From Ralstonia insidiosa (GTDB taxonomy: Bacteria > Pseudomonadota > Gammaproteobacteria > Burkholderiales > Burkholderiaceae), in NCBI RefSeq assembly GCF_008801405.1, contig NZ_VZPV01000002.1:620001-684000 (forward strand): a stretch of DNA of 64,000 bases, read 5' to 3'. The first letter of the stretch is position 1. The number at the start of each line of letters is the position of its first letter. Below the pieces are notes generated by a model. The model searched no databases. It was not told where the DNA came from and saw only the letters and a program-made list of their open reading frames with translations. The position numbers were made by a program, and so were the translations under genes. This document shows, one piece after another, positions 16,834 through 24,068 of this stretch.

Positions 16834-16851
16834 ACTTTCAGCGCTGAAAGT
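16834..16851. other. parS-like palindrome 3, in the parA leader
   Basis: ACTTTCAGCGCTGAAAGT, a perfect 18-bp palindrome. It lies between the predicted parA transcription start and the GTG start codon, immediately upstream of the Shine-Dalgarno. This is the best copy of the motif and probably a ParB operator as well as a centromere. Confidence 0.85.
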
Positions 16852-16862
16852 CAGTAGCGCCC

Positions 16863-16891
16863 ATCTTAGGGAAGAGATTGCGAAAACACAA
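16863..16891 (-). promoter_or_regulatory. Sigma-70-type promoter of parAB
   Basis: On the minus strand: -35 TTGTGT (16891-16886), 17-bp spacer, -10 TAAGAT (16868-16863). The flanking DNA upstream (16890-16930) is strikingly AT-rich, like an UP element. Transcription would start near 16856, placing the parS palindrome in the first bases of the transcript. Confidence 0.65.
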
Positions 16892-17083
16892 GATCAATAA
16901 AATTTAATTTATATAAATAGAGAAACGCGCGCCGCTAGATGCAAGCGGAGTTCAATCCACTTAAATTGAGATGTAAATGCCGTCTTCAGCGCATAACGTT
17001 CTGCGTTTGCCCCGGTACTTGCGCACTTTCTAGGTGTTTACCAGTGCGTGCGGAAAAGCGACATTGCGCAGAAATGCCGGCCA

Positions 17084-17112
17084 TCGACACTGTGCCCCAA
17101 ACTGGTTATGAT
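17084..17112 (+). promoter_or_regulatory. Sigma-70-type promoter of the cold-shock gene
   Basis: -35 TCGACA (17084-17089), 17-bp spacer, -10 TATGAT (17107-17112). It gives a 5' untranslated region of about 110 nt, which matches the long thermosensing leaders usual for cspA-type mRNAs. Confidence 0.6.
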
Positions 17113-17231
17113 GCTTAGACAGTCGTCTGAAGACTTTGTCTACGCAGGATTCGGAATCAGCCGGACTCTTCGTGCGATGTCCGGATCGGCTGGATGACTT
17201 GTATTTTTTGTTTTTTTAAAGGAATTTTTGC

Positions 17232-17435
17232 ATGGCCTCGGGTACTGTCAAATGGTTTAACGAAACCAAAGGCTTCGGCTTCATCACTCCGGACGGCGGC
17301 GGCGCAGATCTGTTCGCGCACTTCTCCGAAATTCAAGGTTCGGGCTTCAAGACCTTGAAGGACGGCCAGAAGGTCTCGTTTGAGGTGAAGCAAGGCCCGA
17401 AGGGTCTGCAAGCCTCGGCGATCAAGCCGGAATAA
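17232..17435 (+). CDS. cspA: CspA-family cold-shock protein
   Basis: 67 aa single cold-shock domain that binds single-stranded nucleic acid, acting as RNA chaperone. RNP1 is K-G-F-G-F-I (about residue 13); RNP2 is D-L-F-A-H-F where most CspA proteins have D-V-F-V-H-F. AAAGGA lies upstream of the ATG after a T-rich leader. It has its own promoter and two downstream hairpins. It sits alone between parAB and repA, which it separates by about 0.7 kb. Confidence 0.95.
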   Translation: MASGTVKWFNETKGFGFITPDGGGADLFAHFSEIQGSGFKTLKDGQKVSFEVKQGPKGLQASAIKPE

Positions 17436-17436
17436 G

Positions 17437-17493
17437 CATTTCAGGCTGACGGCCTGAAATGAAAAAGGGGAGCTTCGGCTCCCCTTTCTTTTT
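17437..17493 (+). terminator. Tandem hairpins ending the cspA transcript
   Basis: The first stem CATTTCAGGC/GCCTGAAATG (17437-17461, 5-nt loop) starts 1 nt after the stop codon. The second is an AAAGGGGAGC-TTCG-GCTCCCCTTT tetraloop hairpin (17464-17487) followed by a T-rich tail. The second is a textbook intrinsic terminator; the A-run on its left lets it also act on convergent repA transcription. Confidence 0.9.
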
Positions 17494-17519
17494 GCTCGCA
17501 GCAAACAGTTCGTTCTGCT

Positions 17520-18593
17520 TCAGGCTAGCTTTCGCACACTGGTGCGCGATGGTTGCAGGATCAGCGCCTTCGACGAATCCGCATCCACCTTGGCATCCGG
17601 GTACACCACCAGCACATCCTTCAAGGCCTTGCGGAACAGTGCACGGAATTTCCGCTCGCTCTCGGTCTCAGTACCAAACTGCATCTGCAGCGCTTCCCAC
17701 GGGATCTCTGTACGCTTCTGGATCGTGAAAAAGCGGTACGTGAGCCACGAATACACATCGAGCGCAAACGGCGATTGTTTGAGCGCTTTCAACGCGCGCA
17801 TGTCTACCGGCACTGGGCGATTCACGAGCTCGTTGAAGAACGGTTCGGACAACACCACGAAGCTCTCGAACATCGAGCCCTGGCCCGGCTGCATCGGGTC
17901 CCACCAGGTCGACAGTTGATCTGCCAGCAGGTAGCCGATACGGTCGATCGATAGTGGTTCCTGATTCTGGTTCTGGCTCGGCGCCGACTTGTTCTGCACG
18001 ATCGCAATCGTCGCCGAGAACAGGCGGATCATTTGCTGGCGCACCAAGGTCATGGTGCCCCGCTTGCCACCCGTGGCCATCGGAATGCCCAGGTTGTACA
18101 TGAACTCCGACAGCGAGTTACCAAGCGAGATGCGCCGGTCTTCCACCGTTCCCTGGAATTCCCCCCGCTTTTTCTTGGCCATGATCTCCTTGCCGATCCA
18201 GGCGAGCATCAGCCGTGGATACGAGCCGTAGGGATAGCCAAAGGAGACCGTCTCCGAGACGATGCGCTGCCGCCCATTGGTGGCCCGTTCAGAGCGCTGC
18301 TGGGTGAAGTACCCAGGCTGAATCATCAGCGAGATATTGCCGCTCGAGCGCGTCCAGACGGGCGGCGAGCCCTTGGGCGCCCGGTAGGGGAGAGTGACTT
18401 GCACGCTGGCACGGCTGAGGAAGCCGACTTCGCCGCTCTGCCACGCGTCTTCGCGTTCCATTGCCTGGGCTTCATCGAACAGGCGCTGAAATTTCTCCGG
18501 TGCGGCAATGACTTGCCCTCCCGAGGGGACGATGATGCGGCCGGGCGAATTGTCGTCCGACTTCCCGTTGGGTGTAAGGCGTTTGGTGACCAT
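17520..18593 (-). CDS. repA: Replication initiator RepA of the chromid
   Basis: 357 aa plasmid-type initiator with the sequence character of RepA_C/RepA family proteins found on beta-proteobacterial second chromosomes. Notable segments: G-Y-F-T-Q-Q near residue 97, S-F-G-Y-P-Y-G-S-Y-P-R near 118, S-L-S-E-F-M near 160, and a C-terminal winged-helix-like part with A-L-K-Q-S-P-F-A-L-D-V-Y-S-W-L near 270, a motif typical of these initiators. It is divergent from the iteron array, and one inverted iteron abuts its promoter. The ATG at 18593 has no good Shine-Dalgarno, consistent with low initiator translation. It should bind the 15-bp iterons and open the origin with DnaA. Confidence 0.9.
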   Translation of the reverse strand: MVTKRLTPNGKSDDNSPGRIIVPSGGQVIAAPEKFQRLFDEAQAMEREDAWQSGEVGFLSRASVQVTLPYRAPKGSPPVWTRSSGNISLMIQPGYFTQQRSERATNGRQRIVSETVSFGYPYGSYPRLMLAWIGKEIMAKKKRGEFQGTVEDRRISLGNSLSEFMYNLGIPMATGGKRGTMTLVRQQMIRLFSATIAIVQNKSAPSQNQNQEPLSIDRIGYLLADQLSTWWDPMQPGQGSMFESFVVLSEPFFNELVNRPVPVDMRALKALKQSPFALDVYSWLTYRFFTIQKRTEIPWEALQMQFGTETESERKFRALFRKALKDVLVVYPDAKVDADSSKALILQPSRTSVRKLA

Positions 18594-18617
18594 GGTGAGC
18601 AGGATTTGTTCAGAGCC

Positions 18618-18646
18618 TTTGTACTAAAACGCCTTCGGCTTGTCAC
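18618..18646 (-). promoter_or_regulatory. Candidate repA promoter overlapped by an iteron
   Basis: On the minus strand: -35 GTGACA (18646-18641), 17-bp spacer, -10 TACAAA (18623-18618). The iteron at 18646-18660 ends on the first base of the -35, so RepA bound there would block RNA polymerase, a standard autoregulation layout for iteron replicons. Confidence 0.5.
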
Positions 18647-18660
18647 GCAGAATTGGGTAC
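18646..18660 (-). repeat. Iteron at the repA promoter (inverse orientation)
   Basis: CGCAGAATTGGGTAC on the plus strand. It is separated from the main array by 173 bp and placed against the repA -35 element. Probably an operator. Confidence 0.75.
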
Positions 18661-18833
18661 GTTCTCTGATTTTCACTCGTTGTCGCGGGAAGGGCATCGG
18701 TGGGCAACCTGAAGGGTTGTCCACGGAAGACCTTTCCTCACTACAAGTTATCTATACCTTCTACGTTTACTACAGGTAAACCGTATACGCGCCCCGCAAA
18801 GCCTTGTCAGCATTGGGTTGAGGGGGGTGTTTT

Positions 18834-18937
18834 GTACCCGATTCTGCGAAGGTGCGAACCTGATTCTGCGTGGTTGCGTACCCGCTTCTGCGCGAAACCG
18901 TACCCGCTTCTGCGCAAAGCCCGTCCCCATTTCTGCG
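18834..18937 (+). repeat. Origin iteron array: five tandem 15-bp iterons, about 22-bp period
   Basis: Copies start at 18834, 18856, 18878, 18900 and 18923, giving distances of 22, 22, 22 and 23 bp, i.e. two helical turns, all in the same orientation. Cores: GTACCCGATTCTGCG, GAACCTGATTCTGCG, GTACCCGCTTCTGCG (twice) and GTCCCCATTTCTGCG. The array is followed after 14 bp by two DnaA boxes. This is the expected structure of the RepA initiation site. Confidence 0.92.
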
Positions 18938-18951
18938 GGGACAACATGAGG

Positions 18952-18972
18952 TTGTCCACAGTGTTATCCACA
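18952..18972 (+). other. Two tandem DnaA boxes
   Basis: TTGTCCACA (18952-18960) and a perfect TTATCCACA (18964-18972), same orientation, 12 bp apart, directly after the iteron array. A further near match, TTGTCCACG, lies at 18717-18725 on the other side of the array. They indicate DnaA participation in opening the origin. Confidence 0.85.
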
Positions 18973-19018
18973 GAAAACGCCGGTGAATGGCAGAACTCCT
19001 GCGCGTTTTGGGCGAAGC

Positions 19019-19796
19019 GTACCCGTTTCTGCGGGTGAAAAGACCGTGCTTGCGGCCAGAACGGCTTGCGTTGGTCCAAAGCGTACCTGTTTCTGCGATC
19101 CGATCGGCGTGTCATTCGCATTGGGGCGTACCCAATTCTGCGTACTGCCAAGCCATACGCTTGCAGGCAGCCCTGTTCTACTTAGGCCTATGAAGAAGCG
19201 AGTGCCCGCTTCGAGGTGTCCCCCTCCAACTTGTGCGTACCTGTTTCTGCGAAGTGCGAATCAGCGGCGGTAGGCATGCCGAGGTCCCGGAAGCGGTCGT
19301 CGGTATCGGGAGGCACAACTTTCATCGCTGAAACTTGGGGTACACCGCTTGGAGGTGGGCCCATCGGGTGAGCGCCACTTCGCGCCGCCGTACCTGTTTC
19401 TGCGGGTAAAAAGCCTTATTAGCCAATGGCTTGCCTCGCGTGTCTGCACGACGAGCGAACCTGTTTCTGCGGGAAGGGGCGCAGAAACAGGTTCGCGCTT
19501 CCCTGGGTGGACGGTCACCTTTCCCCGCAGAAATTGGTACGCCCTGCCCGACACGTTCTCGCAGAAATGAGTTCGCTTCGTTCGCACGAGAGCTCGCGCT
19601 GTGCCGCAGAAACGGGTACGGCTTACTTTGCGGATCCCCGCAGAAACAGGTACGCCGAGTCATTGCCTGGGTTTTGAGGAGATAAGGTGCCCTGAATTGT
19701 GTGGCACGTACCCGTTTCTGCGAAGGTGTGCGCAGAAACGGGTACGCCAATTGCCAGCCGGATCGCAGGGCATCGCGGTCTCGCAGAAATGGGTAC
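19019..19796. repeat. Second iteron domain: 14 copies in mixed orientation
   Basis: Plus-strand copies start at 19019, 19083, 19128, 19237, 19390, 19457 and 19708. Minus-strand copies start (leftmost base) at 19480, 19526, 19560, 19605, 19639, 19731 and 19782. Neighbouring minus copies are 46, 34, 45 and 34 bp apart, near multiples of 11. Two head-to-head pairs (19457/19480 and 19708/19731) both have an 8-bp spacer. Several copies differ at position 2 (A for T) or 6 (T for C). Probably a RepA titration or handcuffing region. Confidence 0.85.
19318..19335. other. parS-like palindrome 4, inside the origin region (degenerate)
   Basis: ACTTTCATCGCTGAAACT differs from the consensus at two positions (8 and 17). 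It keeps outer symmetry with C-A-A-C-T-T on the left and A-A-C-T-T-G on the right. Likely a weaker ParB site placed among the iterons. Confidence 0.5.
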
Positions 19797-20077
19797 GGTT
19801 TGTGCGGCGCGGCGAACCGCATTCGGGCTGATGGACAGGTGCGTGCAGACCGTCCACGTTTCGGGCATGATGCGCATCCCGCGCGCCAGGCGGTAAGTAC
19901 TGCTCTGGCACGTTTTCCATCATTCCATCCGAATGCACCGCATTCCGACCGGCACGCTTCGGTGTGCCGGAATCTTGTTCAGAGTGGCCTCGCCCCATGG
20001 TGGGCGTGCATCGGGGGCCCCTGCTCTTCCTTGGGCTGGCCAGCGATGACCCTTCACAACAAGAGGAGACAACCTGC

Positions 20078-21382
20078 ATGAATTGGCTCGCGCGCACTTT
20101 CAAGCTCGAGGAACACCAGACCGACGTCCGCACGGAAGTGCTTGCCGGGCTGACGACGTTCCTCACGATGGCGTACATCATCTTCGTCAACCCGAACATC
20201 CTGGCCGACGCGGGCATGCCGCACGATGCCGTATTCGTTGCCACCTGTATCGCGGCGGCGATCGGCACGATGATCATGGGGATGTACGCCAACTACCCGA
20301 TCGCCATGGCGCCGGGCATGGGCCTGAACGCGTACTTTGCGTACGCCGTGGTCAAGGGCATGGGCTTTTCGTGGCAGGCGGCGCTGGGCGCGGTGTTCAT
20401 CTCGGGCTGCCTGTTCCTGTTGGTGAGCGTGTTCCGCATCCGCGAGATGATCGTCAACGGGATTCCGCATTCGATCCGGGTGGCGATCACGGCGGGCATC
20501 GGGCTGTTCCTGGGCATCGTGTCGCTGCGCGGCGCGGGGCTGATCGTCGGTCATCCGGCGACGCTGGTGACGCTGGGCGACGTGCACCAGCCTTCGGTCA
20601 TCCTGGCGGTGATCGGCTTCTTCGTGATCGTGACGCTGGACCACCTGCGCGTGAAAGGCGCCATCCTGATCGGCATCCTGGCCGTGACGGTGGCGAGCTT
20701 CTTCTTTGCCGGCAACACGTTCCACGGCGTGGTGTCGATGCCGCCGTCGCTGGCGCCCACGCTGCTGCAGCTCGACATCATGGGCGCGCTGTCGGTGGGC
20801 ATCCTGAATGTGGTGCTGGTGTTCTTCCTGGTGGAGCTGTTTGATGCCACGGGCACGCTGATGGGGGTGGCCAACCGCGCGGGCTTGCTCAAGCAGGGCA
20901 AGATGGACCGCCTGAACAAGGCGCTGCTCGCGGATAGCACAGCCATCATGGCCGGCTCGCTCTTGGGCACGTCGTCCACCACCGCGTATATCGAAAGCGC
21001 CTCGGGTGTGCAGGCCGGTGGCCGCACGGGCCTGACCGCGCTGACGGTGGCCGCGCTGTTCCTGCTGTGCCTGTTCTTCTCGCCGCTGGCCGGCGTGGTG
21101 CCTGCCTATGCGACGGCGCCCGCGTTGCTGTACGTGTCGTGCCTGATGTTGCGCGAGCTGGTCGACCTGAACTGGGAAGACACGACCGAGGCGGTGCCGG
21201 CCGTGCTGACCGCACTGATGATGCCGTTCACCTACTCGATCGCCAACGGTGTCGCGTTCGGCTTTATCACGTACTCGGGCCTGAAGTTGTTCACGGGCCG
21301 CATGCGCGAAGTGCCGATCATCGTGTGGATCATCTCGGCGGTGTTCCTGTTCCGTTTCTTCTACCTCTCGGGCGGGCACTGA
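20078..21382 (+). CDS. AzgA/NCS2-type purine permease (guanine/hypoxanthine or adenine)
   Basis: 434 aa, about 12 membrane spans. It has the AzgA-like N-terminus with T-E-V-L-A-G-L-T-T-F-L-T-M-A-Y-I near residue 20, the Q/N-P-x-I-L motif (V-N-P-N-I-L), A-P-G-M-G-L-N-A-Y-F near residue 78 and the transport motif F-D-A-T-G-T-L near residue 265, with S-S-T-T-A-Y-I-E-S-A-S-G around 305. GAGGAG lies upstream of the ATG; an in-frame extension upstream has no membrane-protein character. A proton-coupled nucleobase importer. Substrate preference cannot be fixed from sequence. It is flanked on both sides by iteron clusters. Confidence 0.9.
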   Translation: MNWLARTFKLEEHQTDVRTEVLAGLTTFLTMAYIIFVNPNILADAGMPHDAVFVATCIAAAIGTMIMGMYANYPIAMAPGMGLNAYFAYAVVKGMGFSWQAALGAVFISGCLFLLVSVFRIREMIVNGIPHSIRVAITAGIGLFLGIVSLRGAGLIVGHPATLVTLGDVHQPSVILAVIGFFVIVTLDHLRVKGAILIGILAVTVASFFFAGNTFHGVVSMPPSLAPTLLQLDIMGALSVGILNVVLVFFLVELFDATGTLMGVANRAGLLKQGKMDRLNKALLADSTAIMAGSLLGTSSTTAYIESASGVQAGGRTGLTALTVAALFLLCLFFSPLAGVVPAYATAPALLYVSCLMLRELVDLNWEDTTEAVPAVLTALMMPFTYSIANGVAFGFITYSGLKLFTGRMREVPIIVWIISAVFLFRFFYLSGGH

Positions 21383-21413
21383 GCACGCTGTGCTGGCGAC
21401 CGGCAATCAGACA

Positions 21414-21440
21414 ACGCGGACCTTCGGGTCTGCGTTTTTT
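21414..21440 (+). terminator. Terminator of the purine permease gene
   Basis: Stem ACGCGGACC/GGTCTGCGT with a TTCG tetraloop, followed by six T, 31 nt after the stop codon. Confidence 0.9.
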
Positions 21441-21459
21441 ATGCCCGTGAGCCAAAAGC

Positions 21460-21652
21460 GTACCCGTTTCTGCGTGCAACTTTGAGCGCTGGCGTACCCG
21501 TTTCTGCGTAACGATGTCGACGATGACGCAGCAGAGCGTACCCAATTCTGCGGACGATGTGAGCGACAACTGTTGCGAGAATCCTCCCGACAATCGGTCT
21601 CAACGATCTGATCAGACACGCCAAACGCACGCAATGCGTACCCGTTTCTGCG
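21460..21652 (+). repeat. Third iteron cluster: four copies, same orientation
   Basis: Copies start at 21460, 21494, 21538 and 21638 (GTACCCGTTTCTGCG three times, GTACCCAATTCTGCG once). Spacings are 34, 44 and 100 bp. They fill the gap between the permease terminator and the recombinase-like gene. Confidence 0.88.
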
Positions 21653-21669
21653 TGATATGTGGAGGAATG

Positions 21670-22941
21670 TCAGGCCGACGGTGTGGCCAGTTTGCGTGCC
21701 GCTTTGGCGATGCTGGTGGTCAGATCAGCTTCACGTGCTCGTGCAGCGGCAGTCGGCAACGCCGCCAGGCCAAGTGCATGGGCCACGTCGGCTGCGGCCT
21801 CGCCAGCGGCAAGCCGCTCGCGTAGGTGCGCGCCGCGAACACCGCGCAGCGAGGCATTCGCCAGACGCGTCGCGGCTTCGGTCTGGCCGAGGGCGCGTGC
21901 GTAGTCCGCAGCTTCGACCAGCATGCCTTTCACGATCTGCAGCAGTTGTGAGCGTGAAGCAATGCCCTTGCGCTCACCAAAATCGCGGCGCAGCGCGGGG
22001 GAATCGATGATGCTGCCGTCGGCGCGGCGCGGTGAGCGTTTGCGGATCGACAGCAGCAGCGGCGTGGCTTCGTCGGGCAACGGCAGCGGCGATAGACCGA
22101 ACGCGGTGCGGTACTCGCGCAGCGTGACCATCAACGCATCGCACGGTAGCCACCGCTGTGTACGCCCGCTGCCGACCGCCAGCAACCAGACGGATGCCGG
22201 CAGCGCGTCATCGGATGGCGCTTGCGCCGTGGGTACGGCATGCAGCGCGACATCGCCCATCCGTGCGCTCACGAGTTCCGAAACGCGCAGCCCCGCATGT
22301 GCAAGCAACTCGGCGAGGAAGCGATCGCGTGCCTGGCGCAGGCGGGCTTCACGGCCCAACGCCACGCGTGCGCGCACCGCATCCACCAGCAGCGTCATGT
22401 CGGCGGCGCTCAGCGAGGCTTCGGACTCGACGGCCGCCTGCGGTACCGATGGTGCGGCGGATGTCGTGCTCGGCTCCGGTACGGTGATGACGATCGCGTC
22501 GTCGTCGAGAAACGGGTTCGTGCGCAGATAGCCGGTGCGTTGTAGCCAGCCGCACAGGTTGGCTGCGATCACGCTGCTCTGGCGAGTGGAGCGTGGCGAG
22601 AGCGCGCCGCGCAGCGGTGTCCAGTTGGCATCGTCACGTTCGATGCCACGCGCACTGATCGCCCAGGCAGGTGGTTCTTGCAAAAAGCGCAGATAGGCGA
22701 CGGCGTCGTCGCGGAGCCAACGGGCGATTGGCTTGCCGAACGTGCGTGCATACCAGCACACGCGCTCCGCTTCCACACGGTACTGCGACAGCGTTGACGC
22801 CCCCACCGCGCGCGCACCCGTTGCCCGTGCGTCGAGCCACGCCTGCACACGTTCGCGATCTTGCGCGAATGCTTGCAGATCCGCCTGGGAGGCGGCTTTC
22901 TCGGGAGGAGGCGCGGCGTCTGCCGGGCGCGGTTCGGACAT
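21670..22941 (-). CDS. Degenerate tyrosine-recombinase-like protein next to the origin
   Basis: 423 aa. Residues about 20-155 resemble a SAM-like core-binding domain (S-T-L-S-Q-Y-R-V-E-A-E-R). Residues about 180-420 resemble a phage-integrase catalytic domain: the first catalytic Arg is present in H-A-G-L-R-V-S-E-L near residue 217. Where active enzymes have H-x-L-R-H-x-F, this protein has A-S-L-R-G-V-R, keeping the second Arg but losing the His. The later His box (G-H) reads G-L-A, and no nucleophilic Tyr follows before the Ala-rich C-terminus. It is therefore probably unable to recombine DNA and may act as a DNA-binding or structural factor. Its 3' end abuts the third iteron cluster. Confidence 0.75.
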   Translation of the reverse strand: MSEPRPADAAPPPEKAASQADLQAFAQDRERVQAWLDARATGARAVGASTLSQYRVEAERVCWYARTFGKPIARWLRDDAVAYLRFLQEPPAWAISARGIERDDANWTPLRGALSPRSTRQSSVIAANLCGWLQRTGYLRTNPFLDDDAIVITVPEPSTTSAAPSVPQAAVESEASLSAADMTLLVDAVRARVALGREARLRQARDRFLAELLAHAGLRVSELVSARMGDVALHAVPTAQAPSDDALPASVWLLAVGSGRTQRWLPCDALMVTLREYRTAFGLSPLPLPDEATPLLLSIRKRSPRRADGSIIDSPALRRDFGERKGIASRSQLLQIVKGMLVEAADYARALGQTEAATRLANASLRGVRGAHLRERLAAGEAAADVAHALGLAALPTAAARAREADLTTSIAKAARKLATPSA

Positions 22942-23155
22942 GCTGGAACGCGTCGTGCACGAGGGTGAGGTGGATCGCGCAAGTATAGCGAGGCGCGTAG
23001 GGACACAGCGGCAAGCGTGTCATTGGAGGGCGGATTCAATCGCCGCGGGCACGCGCCGTGCTCGGTATGGAAGCGTCGCATTGGACAACGACACACGCGG
23101 GTGCGCTGCAAGGTGATCACCCGCTCAGAACCATTCTCCTCCGAGGTTGAAGACC

Positions 23156-23938
23156 ATGAAGAATCAGATCAGGAAGATTGCCGCCGTGCTTGCATTAGGC
23201 TCACTGGGTGTGCTGACGGCGTGCGGCGGTGGCGATGATGACATCGGCCAGATCATCGGCACCAGCGCGCCGCAGTACCGCACGGTGCATGCCAACCCGT
23301 TCATCCAGAACGTCGACTTTGACGTGAACGGTACCGTCAAGATTGCCAACGTCGGCTTCAAGAGCGTCAGCAGCTATTTCGGGATCGATTCGGTATCGAC
23401 CGTTGCGACCGTGACGAGCGCCGGTACCTCGGCACCGCTCGCTACGGCGAGTTTCTCCCCGGCCAACGGACATCGCTATACCGCACTGGCAATCGTCGCG
23501 GCCACTGGCACCGCCACCAGCCTGTCGATCATCGATGACCCGTACAACAAGTCGATTCTCTCGGACAAGGCACGCGTGCGTACCTTCAACGCGTCGTACA
23601 ACGCGAACAACGTTGACGTGTATGTGACCGCGCCAAATGCTGATATCACCGCCCTTTCACCAACCATGGGCGGTGCGGCATATGGGGCCGCATCGCCGGT
23701 CAGCACGCAGGACTCGATCTATCTGGATGGGGGTACGTACCAGGTGAGCGTGACGACGGCGGGCACGAAGAACGTCATCTTCGCTTCGCAACCGTTCAGC
23801 CTGGCCAACAACGCAGACTGGCTGATCACCACACTGCCTGCCGGCGGTGTGGGGGCGGTCACGCCAAACGCCATTCGGGTGCTGGTGGCGCAGGCCAACG
23901 GCGCTTCGCAGACGGCCTCCGAACTGCCGTCAAAGTAA
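23156..23938 (+). CDS. DUF4397-domain lipoprotein
   Basis: 260 aa exported protein. A type II signal peptide (K-N-Q-I-R-K core, lipobox L-T-A-C with Cys near residue 23) is followed by G-G-G-D-D-D. The mature part has two repeats starting R-T-V-H-A-N-P and R-V-R-T-F-N-A-S and containing V-D-V-Y-V, the pattern of DUF4397, a beta-rich domain of unknown function common in beta-proteobacteria. The ATG at 23156 is preferred to a TTG at 23147 because GAGG lies 9 nt upstream. Anchored in the membrane, probably facing the periplasm or surface. The role is unknown. Confidence 0.85.
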   Translation: MKNQIRKIAAVLALGSLGVLTACGGGDDDIGQIIGTSAPQYRTVHANPFIQNVDFDVNGTVKIANVGFKSVSSYFGIDSVSTVATVTSAGTSAPLATASFSPANGHRYTALAIVAATGTATSLSIIDDPYNKSILSDKARVRTFNASYNANNVDVYVTAPNADITALSPTMGGAAYGAASPVSTQDSIYLDGGTYQVSVTTAGTKNVIFASQPFSLANNADWLITTLPAGGVGAVTPNAIRVLVAQANGASQTASELPSK

Positions 23939-24068
23939 GCGCATTCGCATGCGCGGGTACTCGCCAACAACGGGCACGCCTCGCCTGTGCTGGCTCGGGA
24001 ACGAAACCTGCTATCCAGGGGAGCGATGTTCACGTGTCGGCAGACGTCCGGCTGCCCAAGGGGGTGGG

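Larger units (their letters stand above)
18594..20077. other. Replication origin and control region (about 1.5 kb, non-coding)
   Basis: No credible gene in 1484 bp. It holds 20 iteron copies (first at 18646, last ending 19796), three DnaA-box-like sites, an AT-richer stretch near 18738-18790 that could be the unwinding element, and one parS-like site (19318-19335). The plus-strand copies dominate up to 19471; beyond that, most are on the minus strand. The only open frames here are translations of the repeats themselves. Confidence 0.85.

Noticed and set aside
18834..19796. Repeat block considered as a CRISPR array
   Set aside because: Repeats are only 15 bp, in both orientations, with gaps of 7 to over 130 bp, and no cas genes are near. 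Iterons next to repA explain them.
18748..19877. Overlapping open frames on both strands with repeated peptides such as Y-P-F-L-R, R-N-G-Y-G and T-R-F-C
   Set aside because: These are translations of the iterons themselves. They have no ribosome sites, overlap one another on both strands, and add nothing beyond the DNA repeats.
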